DNA of 64,000 nucleotides from Phialophora verrucosa (Eukaryota; Ascomycota; Eurotiomycetes; Chaetothyriales; Herpotrichiellaceae), in the NCBI GenBank assembly GCA_002099365.1, contig MSED01000015.1:372001-436000 (forward strand), read 5' to 3'. A program made the position numbers and the translations under genes. How positions within the stretch are numbered: the first letter of the stretch is position 1; each line of letters begins with the position of its first letter. The notes below the pieces were generated by a model. It did not search any database. It was not told the DNA's origin and saw only the letters and a program-made list of their open reading frames with translations. Of this stretch, positions 21,366-32,400 are shown one piece after another.

Positions 21366-23459
21366 TCACTCCAAATCCTGCCCCTCGAAAGCAGGAAGTC
21401 GCTTCGCAACGTCCTCCCAGGTCTCTTCCCCATCGACTAAGCTCTTGACAGCGCCGATGATGTCGTCTTCACTGGCTCTCACTTGCTTGGTGGAATCGCG
21501 CTCCCGCAGCGTCAGCGTATTATCCTTGACCGTCTGGAAATCGATCGTGATACCAAAGGGCGTCCCGAGCTCATCGTTGCGGGCATACCGCTTGCCGATA
21601 CTGGCGGACGAGTCGTCCACTTTGTTGGACACCCCGATGCGTCGGAGCCGGGCGGTGAGTTTCTTGATGAATGGCTTGAAATCCTGATGGCCGGACAGTG
21701 GGACGAGCAAGACTTTCGTCGGTGCAACGGTAGGGGGAAAGGAGAGCACCCCACGGGCACCATCTCCTTCACGAGTCCAAAAGACATGTTCCATCACGCT
21801 GTAGAGGATACGGCCTATACCGAATGACGGTTCAATGACATTGGGCGTATACTCTCTCACGTGCTCGGTTCGCTTCCTCTTCTCGATCTTGATGAGATCC
21901 TTCTCGAGTTCGGTCTTTCCGCTCCCCATGCCTGGCGTCTCGACCTCGATCTTCCCATTCTGCTCAAGCTCTAGCGACAACTTCTCACGTAGGTCTTGCG
22001 AGAGAGAGTCCACCGCTGCTTCGACCGCTTTGGCGTCCTTGCGGAACTTGGGGCCGAGTTTCTTGCGCTCCAGGTCAATTTGGTACTCTTCTATGACGAG
22101 GGGTTGGGCTCGGGTTTCCCGCACGACAAGCGGCGCGCCGGTCTTGTTCATATGCACAGTCAAATCGTAAGCACTGCGGTCCGCACACCCGACACACTCG
22201 ATCCAGCCGTAGGTGGTGAACAGTTCGGCGTCCCAGCAGTCTGCAGCGTAATGTGCCATTTCGTTGGCCATGTGTTGCCGAAAACGCAGTTTTGAGTGGT
22301 CCACCCCGAGTTTGAGCAGGAAGTCTTGAATTCTGACGAGAAAGTAGCCGAGCGTTTCGTTGTCGACTAGACCGCTGGAGACGGCGTCGCCGATTGTGAC
22401 AGTATCGGCTTTTGTGCTTCCGGCGAGCTGGGTCTTTCGGTTCAGGAGGGACAGCTTTGTGTCTTTGACATCATCAAATCGTGGATGTTTCTTTCCGCCT
22501 TCCGGGTCCACGAAATGTTCAATCTCGGCCATCAAAAACTCACGGACGCGCAGGAGCCCGGAACGAGGGGAGATTTCGTTGCGGAAGGACTTTCCGATCG
22601 AGGCGGACGCGAAAGGCATCGACTGCTGATTGAATTCGAGCAATTTCTGGAAGTTGAGGAACTGGCCCTGGGCAGTCTCCGGGCGGAGGTACCCATTGGG
22701 TTTATCGGCGCTGGGCCCAATCTGAGTTTGGAACATGAGGTTGAAAGCCTTGGGAGGCTCAAGCTCTACTCCAGTAGTGGGGCCTTTGATGTTGTACTTC
22801 TTGATCAACTCTCCGAGCTCATCACCTCCATAATTGTCAATCTTGGCCAGAGTCTCCTCGTACTCCTGCACTAGCGCGTCGTCGAGCTTCTCGACTTTCG
22901 CATCCTTAGACTTCTTCTTTTTCTTGGCCTCTTTGGCCTCGTCAACTTCGACCGCCTGGCCACGCGCGGCCTTGTCCGCCTTCAAGCGGTCCTCGAGCAC
23001 GCCCTCGACCAGGTGGTCCGCACGAAAGATCTCCCCACTCTTTGGGTCCTTACACATCCAGTCGGCGAACTTGTCCACATGCCCGCTAGTTTTCAGCACA
23101 GCCTCGGGAGTCAGCATGGTGCAGTCAACCTCGAGCATGTCTTCTTCCAGGACGAAGTGCTTCCGCCAAAGGTCAACGACATTGGCTTGCAGAGCGCACC
23201 CTGGTGGCCCATAGTCGAACAGCCCGCGTTCTCCGCCGTAGATCTCGAACGAAGGGGTGTAGAACATGCGCCGCCGGAGGGTAGACTCGAGAACGGCGCG
23301 GTCTAACAGACTGCCGGTCCTTGTTGTGAACTCGGCCATCTTAAGGTCTAATTTTGGGGGTTGGAATTTTGCAGCACAAAATGAAGTGGTGGAAAAAGAT
23401 CTGGTGAGTTGAGAAGAGAAAGTAGATAGCGCCTTGAAGGGACCAGTCAAAGCACGCAT
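21366..23459 (-). CDS. GRS1: Glycyl-tRNA synthetase, probably dual cytosolic/mitochondrial
   Basis: Class II aminoacyl-tRNA synthetase charging tRNA-Gly. Without introns the model from ATG 23459 has 697 residues. Landmarks: LFDYGPPGCALQANV, SGHVDKFADWM, RPETAQGQFLNF, FRNEISPRSGLLRVREF (motif 2), WIECVGCADRSAYDL, the ATP-binding EPSFGIGRILYSV (motif 3) and a C-terminal anticodon-binding domain with RYARNDELGTPFGI. A Lys-rich eukaryotic insertion sits near residue 150. The N terminus MRALTGPFKALSTFSSQLTRSF is a classic mitochondrial presequence; a second ATG at 23339 (MAEFTTRTG) would give the cytosolic form. The frame is open to an earlier ATG at 23600, which I consider 5' UTR. Divergent from RPF1. 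Confidence 0.96.
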   Translation of the reverse strand: MRALTGPFKALSTFSSQLTRSFSTTSFCAAKFQPPKLDLKMAEFTTRTGSLLDRAVLESTLRRRMFYTPSFEIYGGERGLFDYGPPGCALQANVVDLWRKHFVLEEDMLEVDCTMLTPEAVLKTSGHVDKFADWMCKDPKSGEIFRADHLVEGVLEDRLKADKAARGQAVEVDEAKEAKKKKKSKDAKVEKLDDALVQEYEETLAKIDNYGGDELGELIKKYNIKGPTTGVELEPPKAFNLMFQTQIGPSADKPNGYLRPETAQGQFLNFQKLLEFNQQSMPFASASIGKSFRNEISPRSGLLRVREFLMAEIEHFVDPEGGKKHPRFDDVKDTKLSLLNRKTQLAGSTKADTVTIGDAVSSGLVDNETLGYFLVRIQDFLLKLGVDHSKLRFRQHMANEMAHYAADCWDAELFTTYGWIECVGCADRSAYDLTVHMNKTGAPLVVRETRAQPLVIEEYQIDLERKKLGPKFRKDAKAVEAAVDSLSQDLREKLSLELEQNGKIEVETPGMGSGKTELEKDLIKIEKRKRTEHVREYTPNVIEPSFGIGRILYSVMEHVFWTREGDGARGVLSFPPTVAPTKVLLVPLSGHQDFKPFIKKLTARLRRIGVSNKVDDSSASIGKRYARNDELGTPFGITIDFQTVKDNTLTLRERDSTKQVRASEDDIIGAVKSLVDGEETWEDVAKRLPAFEGQDLE

Positions 23460-23772
23460 GTAAGTAAGAAAGAGGAGGTGACTCAAGGTGACTCCTGAGT
23501 TGTTATGACTCGAAACGTTGATGTTGCTGTGCGCAGCCCCAGAAATGTTTGCCAGGAGATCATCGTGACCAAGATGGACTAGCGCAGCCTTGGGCAGCAT
23601 TGCCGCATGTCAGCCTTGCCGTGTGGGGCTGCGATCGACTAGCACTTTTTCTCCACTCAAAATTCTTTGATGGGCAATCGACCTTCTTTTGCGCACACCG
23701 CTACCGCCCGCAGCGACCCTTGAGCGAGAGTGAATTGACCGTGGTATTTATGGGCGCCTAGATTGTCCCAAG
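23460..23772. promoter_or_regulatory. Shared promoter region of GRS1 (-) and RPF1 (+)
   Basis: 313 bp separate the presequence ATG of GRS1 from the RPF1 ATG, so one region must serve both translation-related genes. No specific site was assigned. Confidence 0.6.
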
Positions 23773-25101
23773 ATGCCATCTCGAACAACCAGACTCTCCG
23801 ACAAAGCCGCCCTCCCCTTCAAAACATCCAACAAACAGCGGCGACAAGAACTGCACGTAAAACAGAAGCGTGCGCGAGATGCATTGAAGCGAGCGGACCG
23901 GTTCAGCCGCAAGAAAGAAGAGGCGAATAACCCTAAGTTACGAGAGGAGCGGTTACGGAGAAACGTGCCCGCAACTTTAGACAGAAAGAGAATTTACGAT
24001 GAGATCGCAGACGAGCCTGAGAATGGTGGGTTGGGTGTGATTTATGATGTGGAAAAGTTGAAGAGGCGGAAGCTGGCCGAAGAGCAGGCATTGGAGTTCG
24101 ATGGAGAGGTGGGAGAAGGACTAAGGGAACCCGTGGATGACGAAGACAATGATTCTATGCTGGAGGACAGCGACGATGGAGAGGATCAGAGTGAACAGGA
24201 CGAAGACAAGTTCGAATCGGACGACCCAGACGAGACAACTCAAGATCCTCTGCCCTCTAAAAAGCAATTGCAGTCCAAGCAGGGACAATCTCGCGCCTTT
24301 TCACCGACGCGCTCCACCACGTCGACGAACCTCTCCCTCGCCCCCGCCGCCCTCGCTGCAAAATTTCCGTCCCTCTTTCTCTCACCAGACTCTCCTCCGC
24401 CGCAGTCACCTAAAATACTCATAACGACATCAATAAACTCCCATCTACACGATGAAGCCACTATCTTAACCGACATCTTCCCCAACAGCAAGTACATCCG
24501 TCGCTCGTCGCACCGCTATGGATATAAATTCTCTGTGCGGGAAATCTCCCAGTTCGCAAGTAAACACGGGTACACATCTGTTATTGTGCTCGAGGAAGCG
24601 AACCACCGCAAAATACCCGGTGGACTGACCATCGTGCACCTCCCAGCGGGACCAACATTCCATTTCTCAGTGTCCAATTGGTACTCTGGCAAACAGATCC
24701 CTGGGCATGGGCGGCCAACACAGCATATCCCGGAGTTGATGTTGAATAACTTCACCACGCCACTAGGTCTGCTGACGGCTCACTTGTTCCGCTCGCTCTT
24801 CCCGCATTCACCTGAACTACAAGGTCGGCAGGTCTTGACGTTACACAACCAGAGAGATTACATTTTCCTCCGGCGGCATCGATACATCTTCCGTGAGAAG
24901 CGAGAGACAGAGAGATCGGTGGTAGGCGCAGATGGCAAGGAGATGAAAGGCGTTGAAGAGATAAGGGCCGGGCTGCAGGAATTAGGGCCTAGGATGACGT
25001 TGAAGTTGAGAAGGGTGGACAAGGGTATTCAAAGAGCCAGTGGGCAGGACTGGGAGTGGAAGAGTAAGATGGAGAAAGTGAGAACCAAATTCCAGCTGTG
25101 A
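23773..25101 (+). CDS. RPF1: Ribosome production factor 1 (Brix domain)
   Basis: Nucleolar factor for maturation of the 60S subunit. 442 residues, no intron. A basic N-terminal segment (KQRRQELHVKQKRARDALKR) precedes RNVPATLDRKRIYDEIAD, typical of Rpf1. A long acidic, Ser-rich spacer follows, and then the Brix domain from PKILITTS (about residue 213) through YTSVIVLEEANHRKIPGGL, GPTFHFSVSNW, GLLTAHLFRSLFP, to the basic block RDYIFLRRHRYIFREK and the closing LGPRMTLKLRRV (about residue 410). Start MPSRTTRLSDKAALPFKTSN is the only reasonable ATG. Confidence 0.95.
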   Translation: MPSRTTRLSDKAALPFKTSNKQRRQELHVKQKRARDALKRADRFSRKKEEANNPKLREERLRRNVPATLDRKRIYDEIADEPENGGLGVIYDVEKLKRRKLAEEQALEFDGEVGEGLREPVDDEDNDSMLEDSDDGEDQSEQDEDKFESDDPDETTQDPLPSKKQLQSKQGQSRAFSPTRSTTSTNLSLAPAALAAKFPSLFLSPDSPPPQSPKILITTSINSHLHDEATILTDIFPNSKYIRRSSHRYGYKFSVREISQFASKHGYTSVIVLEEANHRKIPGGLTIVHLPAGPTFHFSVSNWYSGKQIPGHGRPTQHIPELMLNNFTTPLGLLTAHLFRSLFPHSPELQGRQVLTLHNQRDYIFLRRHRYIFREKRETERSVVGADGKEMKGVEEIRAGLQELGPRMTLKLRRVDKGIQRASGQDWEWKSKMEKVRTKFQL

Positions 25102-25627
25102 ATGGATTCGATATTCCCCGAGAGCTCTCTGGAGAAACTAGTCAGTGGGGACATGAAGAAGATGGTCGACCACGAACTGGGCAATGGACAACGAAGTATG
25201 TGTAGATGCGTCGTAGATTACTACGCCAGATACGACCCAGTACGAACTAATCGGATTCGGTCGTATCAGATTGATATTCAGACCACGGCACAAGCCCAAG
25301 TTCATGTTCGCAGATTTTCATCGTTCGGACCGATTGCGAGTGTCCGGCGACAAGGACGACGAGACAGCATTAGCAACAACGTTTGCGCCATACTGACTTT
25401 TCAAGGTGGCTGACGGTATTAGTAGTCAACACCCGTCGACGACTTCCGGTGGAGTACTGCAACCAAAGTACAAGGCTGGATGCAGCAGAGGCAGGGTAAG
25501 TCCCTCATCCGTCCATGCCTCGTCCAGGGGTGTATGAGGACGAGTTCAGACCTATTAATTTTAGCGAGTACAGACTAGGCCCTCTATCTACAGGATCCAA
25601 GCGGTGGCCTGCCGGGCGCTTTACACT
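25102..25627. other. Convergent intergenic region, RPF1 / GST
   Basis: 3' flanks only. A 103-codon ORF directly after the RPF1 stop lacks family resemblance and was not accepted. Confidence 0.6.
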
Positions 25628-26470
25628 TTAATCCTTCTTCTCCATGTACGGCAGACAGGCCTCATAAATGTCCTTGTAGCCAGGGTACTGGACGTGCTTC
25701 TGGAAGACGGCCTCGTCTATCACTCTCGCACACTGCATGGACCCGGCGATGAAGAAGTCGGCGTAGCTCGGCCGGGCGCCCAGCACGAACGGCCCGTCGG
25801 CCTTGTGCGTGCGCATCAGGTCGCCGACGGCGCGCATGCCCTCGTCCGCCGCGGCCCAGACTTGCCGCTCTTTGTCCGGGTCGAGCAGATCCTCGAGTCG
25901 GTGCCCGAGCCAGGCCTCGCGCGTGCGCCGGAAGAACTCCTGCGCGCGCGGCGACAGGATGCGTACCTCCCGCGGCATGATCGAGGTGCGGAAGGCCGGC
26001 GCGCCCACGGCGCGTGCCTTGGCTTCGATCTGGCGGCCTAGCTCCGATGTCAGCGGCACCGGCGGGTCCGGATAGGTCGACTCGAGGAACTGCGCGATGG
26101 GCGCCGAGTCCATCATGTACGTGTTGGTCGGCACGTGCTGGATCGTCGGGACCGTGTATTTCCCTGCGGCCGATTCAGGGGGGACCACGCCGCTGCGAAG
26201 TCTCAAAATTAGAAGGGGCTGCGAGGCTTTCCTTGAGACAGATACAGAGGAAGAAGGTCCGAAAGGGGGGGCTGGCGAGGAGGTGGAGGTGGAGACTCAC
26301 AGCCCTTTCAGCGTGGGCTCGATATCCGGCAATTCGAGAAAGACGGTCTTGTAAGGGATTTGCTTGTAGTTCAGCATGAGACGGATGCGCCACACAACAG
26401 GAGAGAAGCAAACGTTCGCGGTACAGGCCAAGTCGTACAAAACGATCTCGGGCTCACGTTGGGCGGCCAT
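25628..26470 (-). CDS. Glutathione S-transferase (two exons)
   Basis: Cytosolic GST fold. Exon 1 26470-26301, intron 26300-26193 (108 bp, GTGAGT..GCAG, phase 2), exon 2 26192-25628; 244 residues. The N-terminal thioredoxin-like half begins MAAQREPEIVLYDLACT and contains CFSPVVWRIRLMLNYK, where fungal etherase-type GSTs (FuA/LigE-like) carry their catalytic Ser; TVPTIQHV supplies the cis-Pro and MMDSAPIAQFLESTYP the Ser-containing glutathione site. The all-helical half contains GPFVLGARPSYADFFIAG, a typical GST C-domain motif. Divergent from the LolT-like gene across 398 bp. The role is probably detoxification or breakdown of aromatic ethers, by family. Confidence 0.88.
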
Positions 26471-26868
26471 GTTGTGTTGATGTTACAATGCCCTGAGGAG
26501 ATGATCAAATGTGCACCTGGAAATCGAGGCGCCTTACAGTCAATATAAATGTCGTCGTCCGTCCCGCTAACGGGGTTCTTTATTAGCAATGCGGTGAGGA
26601 AAATACGTGGATGCCTATATTTAATGCAGGTCTCCGTTGTATCCGAGTACGAGTACGCCCAAGCGTCAGGGCCGGTTCAGGGGCACCAGGGGTGGCATTG
26701 GCTAGATCCCCCCGCTTTGAAGGCCATGGGGGAGATCGTTCTAGGGAGATACACATCATAGCAACGTGAGTCTCCCCCAGAGTAGAGCCGAAGTACCCCG
26801 CTGGTCGTCGGTGCTCATCGGTGCCGCGCAGAGTAGAGAACGTGAAGAGCACGGCGAGGTGAGCATAG
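26471..26868. promoter_or_regulatory. Divergent promoter region of GST (-) and LolT-like gene (+)
   Basis: 398 bp between the two start codons. No binding site was recognised. Confidence 0.5.
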
Positions 26869-28242
26869 ATGAGCGTGAAAGATACGGAAATGGCGGCCAC
26901 GCCCTTCGGACGACAGATGCGCGATGAGCATTTCGCCTTCGCTCCGTCCTACACCCCCCTCAACCACGGCTCGTACGGTGCCTTCCCACTGGCAGTCCGC
27001 TCCCGTCAACGTGCGATCCAAGAGCAAACCGAGTCACGGTCCGATCGATTCATCCGATTCAAGGCTCGCTCACTCCTCCTCGAGTCCCGCTCCGCCGTGG
27101 CCAACCTGCTCAATGTCCCGCGTCAGGCTGTCGTCTTCGTGCCCAACGCCACCACCGGCATCAACACCGTGCTGCGCAACCTCTCCTGGAGCGAGGGCGA
27201 TGTGATCGTCTATTTGAGCACCGCGTACGGGGCGTGCGAGAAAACCATCCTCCACATCTGCGAGACCACGCCCGCCTCGTCCGTTCGCATAGACGTGTCC
27301 TTTCCGACCGAGGACGACGAACTCGTCGGCCTCTTCAGGGACACGGTCCAGGGACTCAACTTGCAGCGAGACAGGCGCGTCAAACTAGCCATGTTCGACA
27401 CTGTGTGCACGTTTCCCGGGGTGCGGCTCCCCTGGGAGGCGCTGGTAGCGGCCTGTAAGCAGGTCGAGGTGTTGAGCCTGGTGGACGGGGCCCATGGGAT
27501 CGGGCACCTCGACCTGTCTCAGCTCGGTAAACCAGAATCAGACCCAGATTTCTTCACGACGAACTGCTACAAGTGGCTGTTCACTCCGCGCGGGTGTGCA
27601 GTGTTGTACGTCCCAACACGGCATCACCACCTCATTCGCACGACGTTTCCGACGTCTCACGGGTTCAGACCTTTTGGGAGTGCGCATGGCACGGCCTCGG
27701 CGCGGCTCGACGGCGACGAAGATGACTACCTTGGCGATCTGTTTGCGTGGGCCGCTACCGTGGACATGAGCTCCTATCTGTGCGTCCCGGAAGCGATCAA
27801 GTTCCGCTCGCAGACCTGCGGCGGCGAAACCGCCATAAGAGACTACTGTTTCGGTCTTGCGCAACAAGGGGGCAAACGCATGGCCAGCATTTTCGGCACA
27901 GAGGTTCTCGACAATCGAACATGTACGCTGAGTCAATGCTGCTTTACTATGGTCCGGCTGCCCTTGTTCTTTGCGCCTGAGCCGAGCAGCGGTCCTTGCA
28001 CAATCACCAGCGTCGAGCGCAGGGCGCCTGTGTTTCCATCTGAGAGAGGCCCCGAGCTCGCAAAGACAATCATGGATAAGCTGATGGCGGAATACGACAC
28101 GTGGATTCCTGCCATGTTTTATTGTGGCGCGATCTGGGCACGAGTCAGCGCGCAGATCTACCTCGAGATGGCCGACTTTGAATGGGCCGCCGAGGTATTG
28201 GCGGCATTGTGCAAAGAACTAAGAGATACCAATGCCAATTGA
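26869..28242 (+). CDS. PLP-dependent aminotransferase class V protein, LolT/isopenicillin N epimerase-like
   Basis: 457 residues, no intron. Fold type I PLP enzyme of the class V (NifS/CsdB) group. Visible: the substrate-side LNHGSYGAFP start, NATTGINTVLRNL (phosphate cradle), LVDGAHGIGHLDL with Asp206 expected under the pyridine nitrogen, and TTNCYKWLF with Lys235 as the Schiff-base lysine, then RGCAVLYVP. The C terminus has the small domain (ERRAPVFP and SAQIYLEMADFEWAAEVL). Homologues include LolT, isopenicillin N epimerase-like proteins and cysteine or sulfoxide lyases such as Egt2; I cannot choose among them. A second ATG at 26890 (MAATPFGRQM) is an alternative start. Divergent from a GST, so a shared sulfur/thiol role is possible but not shown. 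Confidence 0.85.
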   Translation: MSVKDTEMAATPFGRQMRDEHFAFAPSYTPLNHGSYGAFPLAVRSRQRAIQEQTESRSDRFIRFKARSLLLESRSAVANLLNVPRQAVVFVPNATTGINTVLRNLSWSEGDVIVYLSTAYGACEKTILHICETTPASSVRIDVSFPTEDDELVGLFRDTVQGLNLQRDRRVKLAMFDTVCTFPGVRLPWEALVAACKQVEVLSLVDGAHGIGHLDLSQLGKPESDPDFFTTNCYKWLFTPRGCAVLYVPTRHHHLIRTTFPTSHGFRPFGSAHGTASARLDGDEDDYLGDLFAWAATVDMSSYLCVPEAIKFRSQTCGGETAIRDYCFGLAQQGGKRMASIFGTEVLDNRTCTLSQCCFTMVRLPLFFAPEPSSGPCTITSVERRAPVFPSERGPELAKTIMDKLMAEYDTWIPAMFYCGAIWARVSAQIYLEMADFEWAAEVLAALCKELRDTNAN

Positions 28243-29428
28243 AGACTGCGTGATCCATCATCGCGGCACCGACGCGGGCGACAGTATTCGAGCGGTGCGT
28301 GGCCGAGCGCCACGATGCTGAACGCATATATCCGAGTCGATCAGCGCTCGCAGGCAACAACATCGATCGAGTCAACGCCGTCGAGCGAGAGTCGATGTAC
28401 TGGTCGACCTTCTACGCCATGGGCCCCTCAAGTACTTCGTCGAGAAGTGCCCCGATGGCGTCCGACTTCCGGGCGAAAGACGACTGGTCGCCTCTCGTCT
28501 GGGCTCTGGACCGGCTAGATACCTCCAGACGGTGCGGACCTTAGTTGAAAAAGCAGCGCGGACGTCAATCGGGGAGACCAGACTTCCAGTCGGTCGATCC
28601 ATGCTGGCCTGGGCCACATGCAAGGGCCTTACGCCCAGCGCATCGACGAGTACCTGCTGGGTCTGCCGCACTCGGAGCTGAGAGCGCATATGCGAGGCTC
28701 GAAAGGAAGGTCCCCACTGGATTGGAGCCGGACGAACCGTCACGATACTATCGTTTCACTCCTGTCCACCAAGTAGAACACCTTGGCTTGGAATGAATAG
28801 CGAGCGTGGTGTGCGCCGAACACTCGAGAAGTTTACTACGTGATGACACCAGATCACACCAGTATACACAAATCCGGCATTCTAGCGGGTGACTCTCAAG
28901 GAGGACAGTTTTGCATTCGAAGGCACGTCCGGGGGTCAGTTCTCCCCGTTACTGTACATGATACGCTATGTACGGAGTATCTCGAGGGAAAGGAACTAAG
29001 GTTACACTTAGGATCCTCTCTTTGATCATAGAGATATCGACTGTGTACTGGATCGCCAATCTCAGCGTCTTGCCATGTCTACCCCGTAGGATTTCTTCAG
29101 GATAAACGTCGCCAATATAGATACAACTAGGCATCCTAAAACAAAAGGCTCGCTGCCAGTTAGAAAGACCCAGGGCTCGGTCGTGTCGCTGTGCGCATGC
29201 CCAGTCAGTGTCAGGGAGCTGGGAAGGCAGTGCCTGCTCTTCGTGAGCCAGCGAGCTCGCTCACACATCATAACCAATTCGACAAATACATGCTGGACTC
29301 CGTGTCTCTGTTATCCAGAAGCAGTCCAGGAAACAGCTGCATCACACCGACCGCGCTGAGCTAAGTTGCAGCTAAGAATGGATTCACGACGTCGTAGTAG
29401 AGAGGATATCTTCCCGACTGTTCATGTG
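28243..29428. other. Intergenic; possible coding remnant at 28300-28780
   Basis: Between the LolT-like gene and the convergent LAM gene. The segment 28300-28780 has protein-like stretches that shift frame (for example GPYAQRIDEYLLGLPHSEL in one + frame near 28625) but no intact ORF and no recognised family. The rest shows nothing. Confidence 0.35.
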
Positions 29429-32400
29429 CTACCTCCCCTTCTCCTTTTTCTTCCTCTCCATCACATTTTCTAGCACCTCCAACCTCTCTTTGGTGATCCG
29501 AATTGCATCCTCCATCTCCCTTTGGTTGATTTTCTCCTCTTTGATCCGGGCTTCCACGTCTAGGCTCGACGCAGCTTTTAAGCGTCGTTGCCTCTGCTGC
29601 TTCAACTTTTGCTTTGCGAGAACGTTGGCCTCGTTCTTATTTCGGCGCTGATTTGCGGCAGACTGCTGTCGAAGTACGACGGTGTCAACGCTCGCACGAG
29701 ACTCGAGCCAGTCCCAAAACTCGTTCTCTTCCCGCGCCCACAAGCTGTCGTATGCCGCCATCCGGCTTGAGTGTGACTTGTACGGACTCAACTGGGTGGA
29801 GGTAGCGGGTCCACGTATCCACAAAAACAGGACCATAACACACAGAAGCGCGACAACAGCCTCCATTTTCAGCACAGGCCTCAAGATGTCGGTCACGGGC
29901 GTGAGAGGTCCTCTCAATGGCTCGAAGATACCCCAACTTGGCGTGTTCTTCTTCTCCTCTTCCGGTTTTTCTCCCCTGGTTTTCTTCTCGCCTTTACGCT
30001 TCTTCTTGATCAGTTTCGAGCCCTTGCTGGCGTTGGTCGTTCCCCTAGGACGGCCACTAACCGCACCCTTGAGCACCTTCATCAGCTGTTCCCCGTACTG
30101 CTGCTGACCATCGGCCGCGCCCTTTTCGATAGGTCCTTTCAGCCAGGACTTGGCGGTCCACTCTACCGTGCAGTTCATCTGGAACCTGGTCTGGTTGCCA
30201 GGAGCCCAGGAGAGACAGTAGCGAGTCTTTGTGCTGAATGCGCCACCGCTGGGCACATCAGGTGTCTGCGTGGAACATGTGATGCTAACTGCCTTTTCCA
30301 GATCAAAGGCGTCCAGATTCTCTGTCGTAATACATTTGGTTTGCTTTGGGCCAATGCTGCCGCCGAGCGGCTTGATGTACGAATACTGCCGGCTTTTGAT
30401 GTCGTTGTTTAGGCCTTTCTTGTCGTCCTCGAACACGATTTCTGTACATTTGCATTCGTCGGCTAAGAACTTTCGTACGAAGAAGCCCGACTCGGGACCA
30501 TAGAGAAGAGAGTATATCTTGCCCAGGGGAGCGGGAAGAACCTCATCCTTGATGATCTTATCGTAATGGGAGGCGGCATCTGAGCACTCGGTGGCTGCAT
30601 GTGTTGCTGGGCCAGGGAAGTCCTTAGCTGCGTCGGGCAATCCAGCTTGGGCGGCAAGGGGTTGTGGGACGTCGCCCGCTGTGCCCGCCAGGATGCTAGC
30701 CGTTTGAGCAACAGCGCTCGCGTTCATGCCAGATGGTTTCCTAGATACAATCTTGCCGTCCGCAATCTCGCTGCCGGCGGCACTAGCACTGCTGTCCAAA
30801 AGGCTTGGGGCGCTGTTGTCGTCGTCGGAGTCCGATTCTTCGGTAGTGCTACCCTCACTAGGCTGAGCACTTGCTCCATCTTCTACCACAGGAGCAGCAC
30901 TGGCTTCCTCGGCAGCCAACTGCTTGCCATTAATACTCTTCTGAAAACTCGCTGGATGGCTGACACGCCATATCCCAATGAGCAGGTCGTACGTCTGTTC
31001 TCGGTATAACAGACTCCGGAAGGTATGACGTGCATGCAGTGTCTGGATGGCGATGGCATTTGGAAACACTACAGCCGTGCTCTCGCGCTCTATGCTCACC
31101 ACTTCCTCGAAAGAGATGACGACCGTGGTGACCCAGCCAAGGATATTGCTGAAGAAGCATATGTGGCCCTCGGATATGTAGACCCTGCCGGCCAGCAAGA
31201 TCTCCTTCTGCAAGGCACAGCTGTAGTCTTCAATTAGATAGTCATCCTCGGGCACACTCCGAAATTGCTGATGGAAGTTGCGATTGCGTTGCTTGGGGGC
31301 CATGGTGAAGCCGGTCAGACGGGGTCCTGTAGCTGGATTTGCCAACGTTGCAGTGCTAGCTCCTATCATAGCACCAATGGCGGACTGGCCTGTTGCAGTG
31401 GAAGAGCCTCGGGACCGTCGCTTCATTTTGCTACGAACACTACCCGTTCGTTTGATCGACCCCATTTCGCCCTCGTAGGCGCTGCCATTGGGAGGCGTCC
31501 GCTCTCCACTGTTCGCTGCAACGATGGTTTGCGCATGCCTCATGCTACTGCCCAACGGATCCGGTATCTCAGCCACAGGAGTTGATGTGGTTGACATTTT
31601 CTCGTACGCAGCTGAGACAGCACGCTTAGCAAGTGAGTCCTCCACCTTCGCTGCTGCCACATCCTTTTCGAGCGTGCTGTCTTTCCGCAGCTCGGAAAGC
31701 TCGGGTTTCGGGGCAGAGGCACTCGCATCGTCGCCATTCAAACCCAGGTGCTCAAAATTGAGGTCTCCCGACCCTAGGGTCTCCACCGCAAGCTGTTTCC
31801 GCGGAGTCTCGGGCTCGGACGATTCCTCTTCTTCTTTGATAGATTCTTCGACAGTTTTTGGTTTGATAGCGGGGTCGGAGGCATTGGTACCTGAGCGATT
31901 GCGATTCTGGCCGGTCAGGTTTGTTATGGTCGTCGCAGCATTTTGTGCTGCAGATACCCAGGAGGAGAAAATACCTCCTGATGGTGTCCTCTTGTCATCA
32001 CCGGTGGGTGTCAAGGGAGCGGTGACCGAGGTTGAAAGTTTGCTGGGTTGATGTGTCGTGGAAGACGTCGACCGGATTCTCCGATGGGATATCATATTGC
32101 CAGATGAACTCACCACGATGTTCGAGCCGTCGGCTGTGGCTTTCGAGGTCGGTTTCTCCGACTTCGGAGACCCCGTTGTCCCTTCAAACCGAGTATCGGT
32201 CGGAGTTGGAGGGGTGACTGTAGTGACAGGGGTGTCGATGAGGCGTGCTGGAGGCGTAAGAGGCCGGAGAGAAGTGTCAAGGTTTGGCATCGAACTGGTC
32301 TGGGGGATGATGGCCGGCACTGGTGGAACCGGCGGAGGTGCATCAATGGGGCTGGGCTCCTTGTTGGCCTGGATCTCGGTGTTGGATCGCGTAATGGTAC

